From assembly GCA_963942565.1 (NCBI GenBank), contig OZ012685.1, positions 50,139,004 to 50,203,003 of the forward strand: a stretch of DNA of 64,000 bases. The letters are read 5' to 3'. The stretch comes from Maea johnstoni. Lineage: Eukaryota; Annelida; Polychaeta; Spionida; Magelonidae. Below are positions 47,025-58,405 of this stretch, one piece after another (positions within the stretch are counted from its first letter, which is position 1; each line of letters begins with the position of its first letter). The notes beneath the pieces were generated by a model. It searched no databases and was not told where the DNA came from. It saw only the letters and a list, made by a program, of their open reading frames with translations. A program made the translations under genes and the position numbers.

Positions 47025-47123
47025 ATGAATATCAAAATGGCAGCGTTTAAATGGTTTTCAATTCAAAAACCTTTTGTGTCCTTGTGCTTTGTACGAAAGT
47101 AGCCTCAGCATGTGAAGGGTTAA
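47025..47123 (+). mobile_element. Family P MITE, right half
   Basis: GTTTAAATGGTTTTCAA ... GTAGCCTCAGCATGTGAAGG ends in TTAA. Confidence 0.6.
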
Positions 47124-47129
47124 TTTAAA

Positions 47130-47345
47130 GTCATGTGGCACGCTCGGCTCAGGTCCGTATCGGGATCGACACGCCCGCGCCCGGACCCTCAGCAGCCCAC
47201 ACCTGAACGCCCCCAAATAAAGCCTGATAAACTACAAATGTTACTTATTGATTGGGACTTCCACTCAATCTACAACCTCGCCCGCGGCTAGCTGGGGGTA
47301 TCGGGGGTATCGGCAAAACTTGAGGTAGTCTAGCCTCCGCGGTAA
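47130..47345. other. CpG-containing GC-rich block, unassigned
   Basis: GATCGACACGCCCGCGCCC, CTCGCCCGCGGCTAGCTGG and two copies of GGGGGTATCG stand out from the AT-rich surroundings. AATAAAG lies at 47216. No coding family was recognised. Confidence 0.35.
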
Positions 47346-49199
47346 TGAAAACTGGTAGATTGTAATACGGAACAAGTTGGTGATGGAAGATAGAAGAACA
47401 CTTCTAGTCAGCGCTGAATTGGACCATGTAGGAGAAGAGTTTAGAAATGGATGACAATAAGGAAGGTACTGGTGCTTTCTACTGATTAACATATATATAA
47501 TTATGTAGTTGATATTTTCTTGGCCCACAGATTTTGAACTTCATGAACCCCAGAACACAGATCTTTCTATTGAGACAGAAATTAGATTTACTGTTCATAT
47601 ATGTGTAGTACTTGATTGAATGGTATCATTATCATATGATTCTTATCCCTGACGATCTGATTTCCAGGTGATTGGAATTATTTATTGACAAATTGTCTAA
47701 AAATATTTTTTATAAACACTAATATAAACAACAACAACAAAAACAAACAAAATAACAATGATCAGAACCAATTGAATTCGGAAAGCATGGTGTGATTTGA
47801 GGTACTTTAAGGCCTTAGACAACATTTTGTATGAGTGAATTAGGCTTTTAGGCTATCATGAAAGTAAAGGGCATCAGTTGAAAATATATGAAGAAGGAAG
47901 ATTTTTGGAGGAAGAGGCATTCACAGACCCGACTATCATTAAACTAGATATTCTGTTATAACTATTCTAGATATTCAGTATGAATTTCAGTATATTTTGC
48001 AATTGGTTATTTTTGTTAGACCGACCACTCTGGTTTGCTCACAAATTGGTCATATGCTTAAATATTACCAACAGGTCTCTCTCAAATATTGTGTAAAACT
48101 ATTCTCAATAACTTAGTTTTAATCTTGGCTTCAGGCCTTACTATGAGTGCATTGAGAGTATTCTAGAATAATATAACTATCCAACCATACAAGTTATGGG
48201 ACTATGTGAGCACTTAAAGTAAAACCAATGAATATGTGATGTTGATATTGTGACATGCTTAGAAAGTTTCTGTGTATATAGTCTAGAGACTATTGATTAG
48301 TGTATTGTGTTGAGCCGCCTAAGAGGGCATTGTTATGGGAGGCCTTTATTGTTTGAGTGTATTATAAATAACTCAGAGGATGTAGGTTATAATATGCAAT
48401 AGAGCCTCTAAGTGTATATAGTCTCAGTGTCCTGAATCCCTTGCAAAGGTTTTGAAAAAAAAAAGAAATTGTAGATAATTTGGATATAATTTTTCCTAGT
48501 TTTTCAGTATCGTCTCTTCAAATATTTCTGTGATTTTAATTTACAAGGCCAAATGGAAGGTGGTTTTCATGACAAAGTTCATTACTTAATAAGTGGTTCA
48601 AAATGTAAGGTATTGCCTGGATTGAGAAACTATCTGCCAAAATGTCTGGAAATGGTTCATAATCTTTTGTATTTCATGATTTGTCAGTTATATTAGGCAT
48701 CTGAAACCTATAACTTGTCCATTTCTGTAAATTAAAAATGTCATGATGTTCTTTTAAGAGCCAAAGTATAACCTTTCCATGCCTGTAGGCTACCTTGACA
48801 ATTGTCGTCTAGACCTATAGTAACTTTGGAATTATGAGAAAAATCACAAAATATTAAAAGGAGATATGTGTGTTGATTAATGGTCAACATTTCTTGTTCA
48901 AATAACTTCTAAAAGTATGACTGAATGGACTAATGGCGTTAATAGTGAGGCGGCTGTTGTCGTTGTTGCCATGCACCAGGTTGGCCTGACCTCTACTGGC
49001 AGAATAGAGAGTCAAGTTGTTCAATTGCCAGTGTTACTTCTTGAGAGTACCAATAGAGGGCAGCACGGGTGGAATAGGGCCACATTATATTCTAGATTCA
49101 TAAGGTTTCCAGCTAGGTAAATGAGTGGGACAGAAACAGGCGATTGCAACAAAATTTAAATTACAATGGCAATAGAAATATCAATTTTAAAAGAAAAAG
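47346..49199. other. Intronic stretch, nothing recognised
   Basis: ACTTAAAGTAAAACCAATGA at 48213 echoes 46992-47010. Otherwise unique-looking. Confidence 0.4.
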
Positions 49200-49414
49200 T
49201 TAACCCTTATACTGCTGGTGGCTAATTTGGCCATTACAAAATGATGCAAAAACACTGAAATATGTTGAAACCCTGACATATGGTTACTCAGCTGAGAGTA
49301 CTCAGCGAGAACTTTACAATGAATACCAATATTCATGACAGGGTTTAGATGGTTTTCTGAAATTTTTGCGTCATTGTGCTTTGGACAAAGCAGCCTCCGC
49401 ATTGGAAGCGTTAA
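49200..49414 (+). mobile_element. Family P MITE
   Basis: It starts TTAACCCTTATACTGCTGG and ends CGCATTGGAAGCGTTAA. Confidence 0.8.
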
Positions 49415-49508
49415 TTTCCTTTGATTTATCTTGATACCTGCATTCAAACAGTCTTCATCAATGTATTGTTTGCAAGATAAGTTTGTCGTTATGTAACTCA
49501 TCTAGTAT

Positions 49509-49546
49509 TGATAATAATAATAATAATGATAATAATGATAATAATG

Positions 49547-49578
<32 letters not shown>

Positions 49579-49650
49579 TATTATTATTATTATTATTATT
49601 ATTATTGTTATTATTACTATTATTTTTATTACTATTATTGTCATGCTGTG
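49509..49650. repeat. (AAT)n/(ATT)n inverted microsatellite
   Basis: About 70 bp of AAT/GAT repeats runs straight into about 65 bp of ATT repeats, which makes a large perfect hairpin possible. Confidence 0.9.
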
Positions 49651-49850
49651 CTGAGCACTGGCGTCAGTGTCCTCCACTGTCCCCCTGTGTTCACTGCCAA
49701 GTACTCTCAGCTCACCTGAAGCCCACCAAGTAGGCAGCAGTAGGAGACTGTCCCCTACTGTCCTCCACTGTCAAGTATTCCCAGCTCACCTGAAGCCCAC
49801 CAAGTGGGCAGCAGCAGTAGGAGACTCCTCACGTAGCTGGTTCAGAGGCC
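49651..49850 (+). repeat. Short local duplication
   Basis: CTCAGCTCACCTGAAGCCCA ... AGTAGGAGACT at 49706 recurs at 49785. Confidence 0.6.
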
Positions 49851-50005
49851 GACTATTAGCTAGAGGAAGACCTCCAACATCACATAGTAAATCTCTCTAC
49901 CTGTCCTGCAGCTAATGGCTAGTGCTGATTAGGTCGCAGTCCTAGGAAGCATGGAAATGGATTGTTTGTTTTACTTTATCTGAACTTGTATGATTCTATT
50001 GAGAA

Positions 50006-50334
<329 letters not shown>

Positions 50335-51009
50335 ACTGCAAACTGTTTTGGAAGCAATGCTTAGGAAACAAAAATCATGCTTCTCATGACGCGAGTACTC
50401 TAATGTGTAGAAACCAGCCAAATGAAATGGACATCATTAATCCATCAAGAGGCCAGATTTGCTCTCTGCCCAATCCTGTGTGACGTACATTAGATGATGG
50501 GGAAATCAAGCTACCTGCCAAATGATATAAATTACCTGAGAAGCATTCTCTCCACTTAGTAGTTAGCATCAAATGAGAACATGTTTGTCAAATACATCAA
50601 TCTAGTCACGATAATGTAAAGCATACTGGGTGTAGTCTTCATTATCATTATGGACATATTTGTCAAATACAAGAATATATTCACTCTTATGTTAACCATG
50701 TGTTGTGAAGCCTACAGACCACCAGGTATTGCAATTACCTGTCCCAACAGACTATTTCTAGAAGTACTGAGTGTATTGTTCATTAAACATTATGTTTTAC
50801 GTACCTGTGAGTGAAGGCTATCTTTGTTCATCTGAGGGGATTGCCTGAATGATGAAACTCTGCTGTCCAATTGGAGACTAGGTTTTATTGGGTAACCTAT
50901 AAAATAGTGAATCCTTGTCTGTATAAGTTTCATTAGTGAGAGATTCCTCATTTACTGTTCCTGAAATCATACTCAAAAATGACAGGGTTGTCTAGGAAGT
51001 TTTAGCTGC
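50335..51009. other. Intronic stretch, nothing recognised
   Basis: No exon or repeat family was assigned. Confidence 0.4.
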
Positions 51010-51014
51010 ATATG

Positions 51015-51369
51015 TAGGGTTCGACATAAGTACTAGCCCGCTTGCCCCTGCAAGTGAATTGAAAAAAGGGCTTTTGGGCAAGTACATTTTAGTTTGCACT
51101 TGCCCGAATGGGCATGCTGATTTTCTGAGCACTACACATTTTTTATGTAAAAAAATGGCACAAATACCCAGAAATATGCTAACAATGCAACAAAATTAAT
51201 TTTAAAGAAAATAGTTTTACAATCATTAAATCCATGAGAAATAATTCATGACATGCTGGCATATGATATAACTTATAGCGGGGAAGCCAGAAATTAGGTC
51301 GGGCAAGTTAAAATCATAAACTACTTGCCCGGCATTGTAAGGTATTTCTGAAACTTATGTTGGTGCCTG
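51015..51369 (+). mobile_element. H5-type MITE, 5-bp target duplication
   Basis: It starts TAGGGTTCGACATAAGT and ends ACTTATGTTGGTGCCTG. ATATG is duplicated at 51010-51014 and 51370-51374. Subterminal CTTGCCC/GGGCAAG words occur several times in both orientations. Confidence 0.75.
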
Positions 51370-52930
51370 ATATGGTAAGGAAGATTTTCATCAAATATAA
51401 ATGTTAGGTACTCTTAAGTGTAAATGAGTCAACTAGGTATATTATACTAGATTTGCATGATAAGTTCTTTTGCCTATTTGTGAAATACTGTAGAATGGCT
51501 AATTTTTCCATGCAACAATTTTCAATTTTGATACAGTTCAAAACTTTCCCATGTCTTTATTATCATACCATTGCAGTACTGCAGGAAAAGATATCTGTTT
51601 AGCACACCAACACACAGTTGGTTCAGTTCTCACGTGTGAGGCGTCGGAAAAGGTGTTTCTGGGAATACAAAGCCTTGTTTCCCAGGGTAAATAAACAATT
51701 CCCATTCTAACCCAACCAGCCAAAATATAATATAGCAGCTAGGTGTTTAACACGAAGAATGAGGCATGACACAGGAACACCTAAGGTTATAACTATACAG
51801 GTTTACTGGCCCTGCACATTTCAGTTACCTTTTATAACATGTATTGTCGCAGTGTGGAGGAAATTATACATTATTTCAAAATGGTGGTTTGATTAGGGGC
51901 CTGGGAATGTGTATACTGACAGGTGAGTGATGTGGTGAAAATAATAACATGACAGCATAATATCAGGCTTCCTGAACTGAGTAGAGGAAAAAACAGTTTC
52001 CTTCAACCCTTGAACAATCAGACAGTTGAAAAGATTGTGCAAAAAAGTTGATAAAAATCTGGAAATAATTGCAATTATCCTACAGCTCCCACGGAATCTT
52101 TGTTGTGCTAAAAGTCTGCCACAACTTTTATTCAAAGGTGTTTCTGTAGACATATCATAATGAAATATCCCTTAAAAAATCTTGTAGATGGAGTCGTTTC
52201 TGACAGACATTTGGTTAAAGTGGATGTGACAAAGCAGGAAGAGAAAGGCTAAGCATGGGTTTCCTTCAATGATCATGGTGATGATGGTGGTACTATACCC
52301 GACCTTGCATTTGGAGGGAAAAACTTGAACCGAGGGTGGCGGTTTGGGTATTGCAGGGTACCGGGTATACCGCACTGCACACAAGTTTGTTTGGCAGGGA
52401 GCGTTTGTGAAGCTTGACAGTGTACACATACTCTAAGAAGGGTGGTTATTTTGGACCAGAGACACTTTCGAGTGTTGTGTACCCTATAGTTGTAGCGGTA
52501 AAGGAAAAAGAAACTTGGAGCGGTGCCAAGCCGAGTCACACTACACCTTCAGCATAATGATCATGATCAAGACAATGAGGACTTCTGAAACCCAGCTTCG
52601 TACAAATCCATGAAATCTTACCAAAATTTCAATGGGAATACACATGGATAACTTAAGTGGATATTGTTATAATGTAAGAACAGCCAAAAGGATTGTGTTG
52701 ACAAATTTCATTCGCACAGCATGTCAGTGGAAAACGCAACCGGAAATCCTCAAGGTCCCTGAACAACAGGGCAATGGTAATACACGTTGAGAAATACGAC
52801 AGAGAACCTTTTATGTTGGCTTAAACATCGATTCAGTGTCATGTGTGATTGATAAAGTCAAAAACACACCTTTATGTAGTTGGTCAAGTGATATGGAGAC
52901 TGGAGAGACTGAGCTATAGGTGATGATTGC
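51370..52930. other. Intronic stretch, nothing recognised
   Basis: Open frames at 51538-51723 and 52172-52539 (minus) lack splice context and recognisable motifs. The segment near 52290-52380 contains GGTACCGGGTATACC, a near-palindrome. Confidence 0.35.
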
Positions 52931-53041
52931 TTTACCTGAAAAAAGACACTTGTGAAGGGTATTGTAATCAAAAGATGTAAACGATGTTGTGATTCATTTT
53001 AAAGCACAGGATTTCAGACTCAGAGGCGGATTTACCTGAAT

Positions 53042-53256
53042 TTAACCGTTATGCTGGTGGTGGCTAGTTTTGCCAATACAAAATGATGTTAAAAAACCCT
53101 GAAAAATGACTGATACCCTGGCAAATGGGTACTCATCTGAGAGTACTCAGCGAGAGCTATCCAATGAATACCAACATGACAGGGTTCAGATGGCTTTCAA
53201 GACTCTCTAAGTCCTTGTGCTTTGAATGGAAGTAGCCTCAGCATTGGAAGGGATAA
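53042..53256 (+). mobile_element. Family P MITE inside the tandem array
   Basis: It starts TTAACCGTTATGCTGGTGG and ends GCATTGGAAGGGATAA. Confidence 0.8.
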
Positions 53257-53762
53257 AAGTGCCTTCTGGAAAGAGTCACCTTGATGTGTTCTGAAGGGTA
53301 CATACATTTAAATAAACAACGAGGATGTGGTGATTCATTTAAAAGCACAGATTGCATGATGCAGAAAATCTACCTGTTTCATGATTGTATTCTTGAAAAA
53401 ACACACGGATGGATCACATGTATTTAGAGAACTTAGATGCGAATGTTGTGAATCATTTTGAAACACAGGATGTAAGAACTTCAGGCCTACCTGTTTGGGA
53501 AAAACCACCTTTATACATTGAAGGATACTATATATTTAAAAAACTGACAAGGATGTTTTGGAAGCAGAAGCAGAGGATGCAAAAAGTTTAGGCCTACCCG
53601 TTTTGGAAAAACCACCTTTATCGATTGTGAAGGGCACATGTATATAAGAATGTGACAAGGATGTAGTGATTAATATCACTGGATGCGCGATGCGGAGGTT
53701 TACCTGTTTGGAAAAAATCAGCTTGAGGGATTGAGATGGGTACATGGATGTTGTGATTCATC

Positions 53763-53974
53763 TTAACCCTTATGCTGCTGGTGCCTAATTTGGCCAATAC
53801 AAAATGATGCAAAAAACCTGAAAAATGACTGAAACCCTGACAAATGGGTACTTATCTGAGAGTACTCATCGAGAGCTATCCAATGAATACCAACATGACA
53901 GGGTTTAGATGGTTTTCACAAATCTTAACATCATTGTGCTTTGGACGAAAGTAGCCTCAGCATTGGAAGGTTAA
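53763..53974 (+). mobile_element. Family P MITE inside the tandem array, with an empty-site paralogue
   Basis: It starts TTAACCCTTATGCTGCTGG and ends AGCATTGGAAGGTTAA. The flanks GATTCATC-TTAA and TTAA-AGTGAGATGCAGAGG correspond to unoccupied GATTCATTTAAAAGCACAG at 53332-53350. Confidence 0.85.
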
Positions 53975-54010
53975 AGTGAGATGCAGAGGCAGATCTACCT
54001 GTTGATTGTT

Positions 54011-54770
54011 TTCGCCCGTTCTCATGGTTACAGGCAGGTCGCAGGGGTCTGCTCCTAGGTACCTGCACGATGTCTGGAAGTTACCGCGAGGAAATGTCAT
54101 AGTGCACGCTTTGATGTCATGCAACAAAGAGAAAAAGAGGGAAAAAAGCCAGTCGACACGGGGAAAACATAGCGGCAAGCTCATGCCCAGTCCGTGAGAG
54201 CCGGGATAAAAACTGTAACCTATTTTACTACCTGCTTTATGAACTTCACAATAGAGGAGGAAGTGGTATGCAGGATGCCTGGTTTAACCTTCATTTGTCA
54301 TACTAGCCGCCGCAATGACAAACTTGGAGGAACTATTTTGTGCAATGTGGAGGGCGGTCATCATTCACTCCTGTGTTTATAGTGATTGGGACTAACGAGG
54401 AGTCCTGCATACTTCTCTTTAAGTGTGGTAAAATTCAAGAAATTCACAGGGATGAAAACAAAGATTTTCTGTTTTGTTAGGAATTGACATATAATGGACT
54501 TTTTACACACTACATGGTGTAACTACTAACTACATGCAGTTTCTATGTGATTTCTTATCATCCAATGGTGATTTTACTGGTATTTGTATGTTCTCTGGAC
54601 TGCAAACCTGGATCATAAATTGTGCTACCCTCAGCCACATAGTGGACAAAATATAAACTAACAAGGGCAACATTGTATTGTTGAGCTTAGTCCCAAGGAC
54701 GGAAGACAAGTTACGTTCAGCAGTCAGTAACCTGCATTACAAATCGGATAGCCCTTACAAGAATGCTACA
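54011..54770. other. Intronic or intergenic stretch, nothing recognised
   Basis: Two modest open frames (54006-54197 and 54194-54382) show no known motif. Confidence 0.35.
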
Positions 54771-54774
54771 AAAC

Positions 54775-55300
54775 AACAAAAACAACTAACCTCTGCCCTC
54801 TGGTAGACAAAAGCTGAACTAAAACAATGACTTTGCAAATTGCGCTTAACATGGATGACTCAAGTGGATGTTGAAATATTGAAAAAATTGCGCATATGAT
54901 ATATCAGGTGTTTCGAAATAAAGAAAAGAAAGATATCAAGTTACTTTTACCTTTAAGAATTTTTTTGAAAAAGACTGCAACAAAAAGAAACAACTTCTGC
55001 CCTCTAGTGGAGAAATGCTGAACTATGACAATGACTTTGCAATTTGCACATTATGACACAGGTGTTTTTGAATAACGAAAAGAAAGATATTAAGTTACTT
55101 ATACCTGAAAGAAATATTTTGAAAAAGACTGCAACAAAAAGGACTAACTTCTGCCCTCTAGTGAGGAACTACGACAATGACTTTGCAAAATATAAATGAT
55201 GAAACAAAATGTTTCTCAATAAAGGGAGCGATAAGTTATGAGGATACCCCTACATTTGGGAAACACTTTGAAAGAGACTGAATAAGGAGAAGTAGGGAGA
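54775..55300 (+). repeat. Tandem array, about 155-200-bp units, just upstream of an exon
   Basis: CTTCTGCCCTCTAGTGGAGA ... CAATGACTTTGCAAATT ... AAAGAAAGATATYAAGTTAC ... TTGAAAAAGACTGCAACAAA occurs about three times and ends 40 bp before the ATG at 55340. Confidence 0.75.
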
Positions 55301-55339
55301 AAGGAAAATAAAGATAATCTGGATATCTGTCAAGTCAAG

Positions 55340-55448
55340 ATGGCGGGTGAAAGAGGAGGTGTTATAAAGGAGGGAGATGAGGAGGTGGATGAACCTCTTA
55401 TTCCAGGTTACCTGTACCTAGAGCAGGAACCATCATTGGAGTCCTCAG
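55340..55448 (+). CDS. Start-codon exon of an unidentified acidic protein (alternative or separate first exon)
   Basis: ATG at 55340 lies in AAGATGGCGG, at once a good initiation context and a YY1-like word. It encodes MAGERGGVIKEGDEEVDEPL and then IPGYLYLEQEPSLESS, ending in phase 1 at TCAG|GTAGTC. The reading joins in frame to the exon at 62801. DEEVDEPLI resembles an acidic dileucine sorting motif, but this is a guess. It could also be an internal exon entered at 55335 in phase 1, although the tract before that AG is purine-rich and so unlikely as an acceptor. Family unknown. Confidence 0.5.
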
Positions 55449-55469
55449 GTAGTCGCTCCTTAATAAACC

Positions 55470-55710
55470 TCTTATTCTAAGGCCTAAAAAAAAATAATGT
55501 TTTTTTCCTGTAACGGTCCGAAAGAAAAGGGTAGGTAGGTCGATAAAATTTTTTTTTGCATTATTATTTTTTTGGTCAAAAATGTGTGATTTATGCATGT
55601 TTTATGTTGATTAGGAGTTGGGAGGGTGATAAAAACTTTAGGGTAGGGATTTTTTTTGAATAAAAACTTGTTAGGGTAGGGTTACAGGAAAAAACTTTTT
55701 TTTTAGGCTT
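55470..55710 (+). mobile_element. Poly-T-edged MITE (TTAGGCCTAAAAAA ends)
   Basis: It starts CTAAGGCCTAAAAAAAAA and ends CTTTTTTTTTAGGCTTAA. CCTGTAACGGTCCGAA on the left mirrors GGTTACAGGAAAAAAC on the right. Related sequence lies within 13690-13850. Confidence 0.6.
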
Positions 55711-55745
55711 AAGTTACCTGTACCTAGAACAGGAACCATAATCTG
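55711..55745 (+). repeat. Duplicated fragment of the 55340 exon
   Basis: GTTACCTGTACCTAGAACAG plus GAACCATAAT repeats exon bases 55407-55437 with few changes. In the exon's frame it meets TAA, so it is not a functional alternative exon. Confidence 0.65.
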
Positions 55746-56003
55746 GTGCTGCGCTCCCTTCTGGCAGTGTCAGCATTATATTATCAGTAGTATAAAAAAA
55801 TGGTCGACCTTTCATAAGTGTATCGACAACTATCTATATTATTCTATATACATAAATGGTCAACTAATTTCATCTTTATTTCATCATTTATCAATGTACC
55901 TATACAGTGAGGTTAATTTTCAAAAAAGTAGGGGATGGCCCTTTCTCAGCCTTTGTAAGATCAGTTTAAGTGGCTACAAGCAATTCAATAGATTCTGATA
56001 TTA
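55746..56003. other. Intronic stretch, nothing recognised
   Basis: No exon or repeat family was assigned. Confidence 0.35.
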
Positions 56004-56011
56004 CTGGCAGT

Positions 56012-56503
56012 TAGTGTTGGGACGATCATCGATTATAATCGACGCTTACTCGGTTGCCTCTTTCATAATGATTTATCGATAATGAAACTGGTTTTCGATA
56101 ATAATCGGAAAATACGACACCTAGTGGCGAAACATGAAACTAAAAAACGGCAAGTTGTCAGCTTTCTCGCAATGAAACTTAAGCTCCAAAACACGTGAAA
56201 AGGTAGTAAAAGTGTTCCAAAATGTAAAAAAGATTATTGGTCTTACGAATCATATACTGGTATTCAGGTACCAATCCAAATTATGCATGCTGGGGATGCA
56301 AGCTGGAGCAGGTCGTAAGAGCTTATTTGGTGCACTTTCACTCTTTCTAAGGAGTGTTACAAAAGGTGCACATGTTTTAAATTTTGCCCTCTAGGCCTGT
56401 ATCCAATTACCAAAAGAGTGCGATGAACTGATTATGATCGATAATCGATCGGTTGGCTGTAACTGATTATCGATTATGAAATTGCAATCGATTCCCAACC
56501 CTA
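56012..56503 (+). mobile_element. hAT-like element, TAGTGTTGGGA ends, perfect 8-bp duplication
   Basis: It starts TAGTGTTGGGACGATCATCG and ends GATTCCCAACCCTA. CTGGCAGT is duplicated at 56004-56011 and 56504-56511. Subterminal ATCGATTAT words occur at both ends. No transposase frame was seen in its 492 bp. Confidence 0.9.
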
Positions 56504-56516
56504 CTGGCAGTACCAA

Positions 56517-56655
56517 CTAACCCCCTCGTGTGGCATTTGTGTGAACTAAATGGCCAACAGTAGGCCACAAGCCCTTATTTAGTATAGGTGCAGGGATACA
56601 TTTATATATAATAATGTACAATACAATAGTGCCTATTAGCTAGGCCAGCCTTTCC
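56517..56655 (+). mobile_element. Family F MITE, right part
   Basis: CCCTCGTGTGGCATTTGTGT ... TTAGTATAGGTGCAGG ... TTAGCTAGGC matches 28318-28440. Confidence 0.55.
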
Positions 56656-56895
56656 ACTAGCTGGGTCTTTCAGCTGAGTAATCCCCCCCCCCCCCCTCCC
56701 TCAATTCTATGTAACCATTGCAATTGCGTATAACTTATGCATAACATATTCCCTCAGGAGACTTTCTGTTGGTTAGCAGTGAAGATCTTGTAGTTAGCTG
56801 CTCGTAGATTTGAAGGCACCCTGAATTCAATGTCTGGTTTAGGCATGTATGCCTATAACCCATTATACATGTACAATCCGTTCTTTGGCAGAATC

Positions 56896-57027
<132 letters not shown>

Positions 57028-57156
57028 GGTTCTTATTCTCAACAAAAATGTAGGTCATACTTAGGTTGGTAAATCTATAGTAATTGTGGTTGTATGTAAA
57101 CCGTAAAGGTTTCTATGTGATTCAGACTGAGTACTTGTCAACACTTGTATAATTGA

Positions 57157-57360
57157 CGTACAGTAAGTCTACAGTGCAGAATATCGCTGGCCGAGAGTTT
57201 CTCAAGTTTGCCATATTGATTTTGTGCCAGGTAGCAGTATATAAATGGTACTCCATGTGCCCAGCTGAGGGGCAGAGCACACCTATGTAGAGCCCGCCTC
57301 CTCGCTGTCGCACCAGCCAGCGAGAATCGAAGAACCTGTCCTCCAGGATTGAAATTAATC
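57157..57360 (-). mobile_element. Possible reverse-oriented tRNA-derived SINE
   Basis: On the minus strand GGTTCTTCGATTCTCGC resembles a B box. It is followed by TGGAGTACCATTTATATACT, similar to the GGGTACC body word of the SINE at 19013. The A box was not found. Confidence 0.3.
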
Positions 57361-57460
57361 CAGGTGCGATAAGAGGCCTGATTTACAGTAGACACTGCCC
57401 TCAAGGACTATTTACACTAGCCCCCTCTACTGCAGCTAGTAAGGTGGATTGATACTAAAT

Positions 57461-58300
57461 GGGGCCTGCCCTGATGGCCGTGTGGTCTAAGACAATGCCA
57501 CTGACTGCTAGCTGTCTCTCACCACTGAGGGCAGGCTGCAGCTAGTAACACCTTACGATTGCTACTAAATGGGGCCTGCACTGATGGCCGTGTGGTCTAC
57601 AGTGTTGCCACTGATGGTAGTTATCTGTCACCACTGAGGGCAGGCTGCAGCTAGTAGCACCTTACGATTGCTACTAAATGGGGCCTGCCTTGATGGCCGT
57701 GTGGTATACAGAGTTGCCACTGACTGCTAGCTGTCTCTCACCACTGAGGGCAGGCTGCAGCTAGTAGCACCTTACGATTGCTACTAAATGGGTAGACTTG
57801 CTACAAGTCTGTGATATCTGGCTCTTTCACTGATCTGACCTGAGTTGATTTCACTCCAGGTTTAGTTCGGGACACACTTGAGCTGTAGTCTGTATCATAC
57901 TTCCAACTGACCGCCTAGTATACCGCAGTGCCATCTATCCACAAGGGAGGACATTTAATATGGCCTGGGAGGCAGGCTACTAAATGGGGCCTGCCTTGAT
58001 GGCCGTGTGGTCTACAGAGTTGCCACTGACTGCCAGTTGTCTCTCACCACTGAGGGCCTGCCTTGATGTATGTGAGGTCTAAGGGGTTGCCACTGACAGC
58101 TAGCTGTCTTTCACTCTGTCTGGGTTGGAATAACACCCGAGGTATGTGAGAAAGTTGCCAGTGACCAGGGGTTGGCGGTTGTTTTCGCTGGGATTTCCAG
58201 TTTCCTCCACCAGGTACAACTGGCTAGTCACAACTTAGCCGCAACATGGCAGAAAAAGTGACGATTAACGAAATTCCAAATCCGAATTGCCACAAAATCG
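57461..58300 (+). repeat. Tandem array of tRNA-Leu-like SINE heads (about 110-bp unit)
   Basis: GGGGCCTGCCTTGATGGCCG followed by TGTGGTCTAAG (A-box-like) and GCTGTCTCTCACCACTGAGG starts at 57461, 57571, 57680 and 57986, with a fifth at about 58053. Only the last unit runs into a B-box-like GGGTTGGAATAACACC, a GTGAGAAAGTTGCCA end and a SINE body. A 12-bp CTACTAAATGGG flanks a 186-bp insert (57793-57978) made of family C and F fragments. Confidence 0.75.
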
Positions 58301-58317
58301 TTCTGCGGCTTTCATTC

Positions 58318-58405
58318 GCTGATTTACAGTGCAAGCCGCCCTGAAGGACTATTTACACTAGTTCTCTCTACAACAGTGAGTAGCACATTTCAATTGCTAC
58401 TAAAT
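58318..58405 (+). repeat. Duplicate of 57380-57460 closing the SINE array
   Basis: TGATTTACAGTGCAAGCC ... AAGGACTATTTACACTAG matches the segment left of the array, so the array sits inside a larger local duplication. Confidence 0.65.

Larger units (their letters stand above)
52931..54010 (+). repeat. Tandem array, about 130-bp unit, interrupted by two P MITEs
   Basis: TACCTGTTTGGGAAAAACCA ... GACAAGGATGTTGTGATTCA ... AAAGCACAGGATGCAAGA recurs about six times with strong divergence. Two units are split at TTAA by family P elements, while other units keep the unoccupied site. Confidence 0.75.

Noticed and set aside
51538-52539. Minus-strand open frames as exons
   Set aside because: No acceptor/donor pairs and no motifs; one lies over a near-palindromic GGTACCGGGTATACC segment.
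55335-55448. The MAGERGG exon as an internal exon entered at 55335
   Set aside because: Phase would fit, but the sequence before the AG is purine-rich with no pyrimidine tract, and the ATG context is good.
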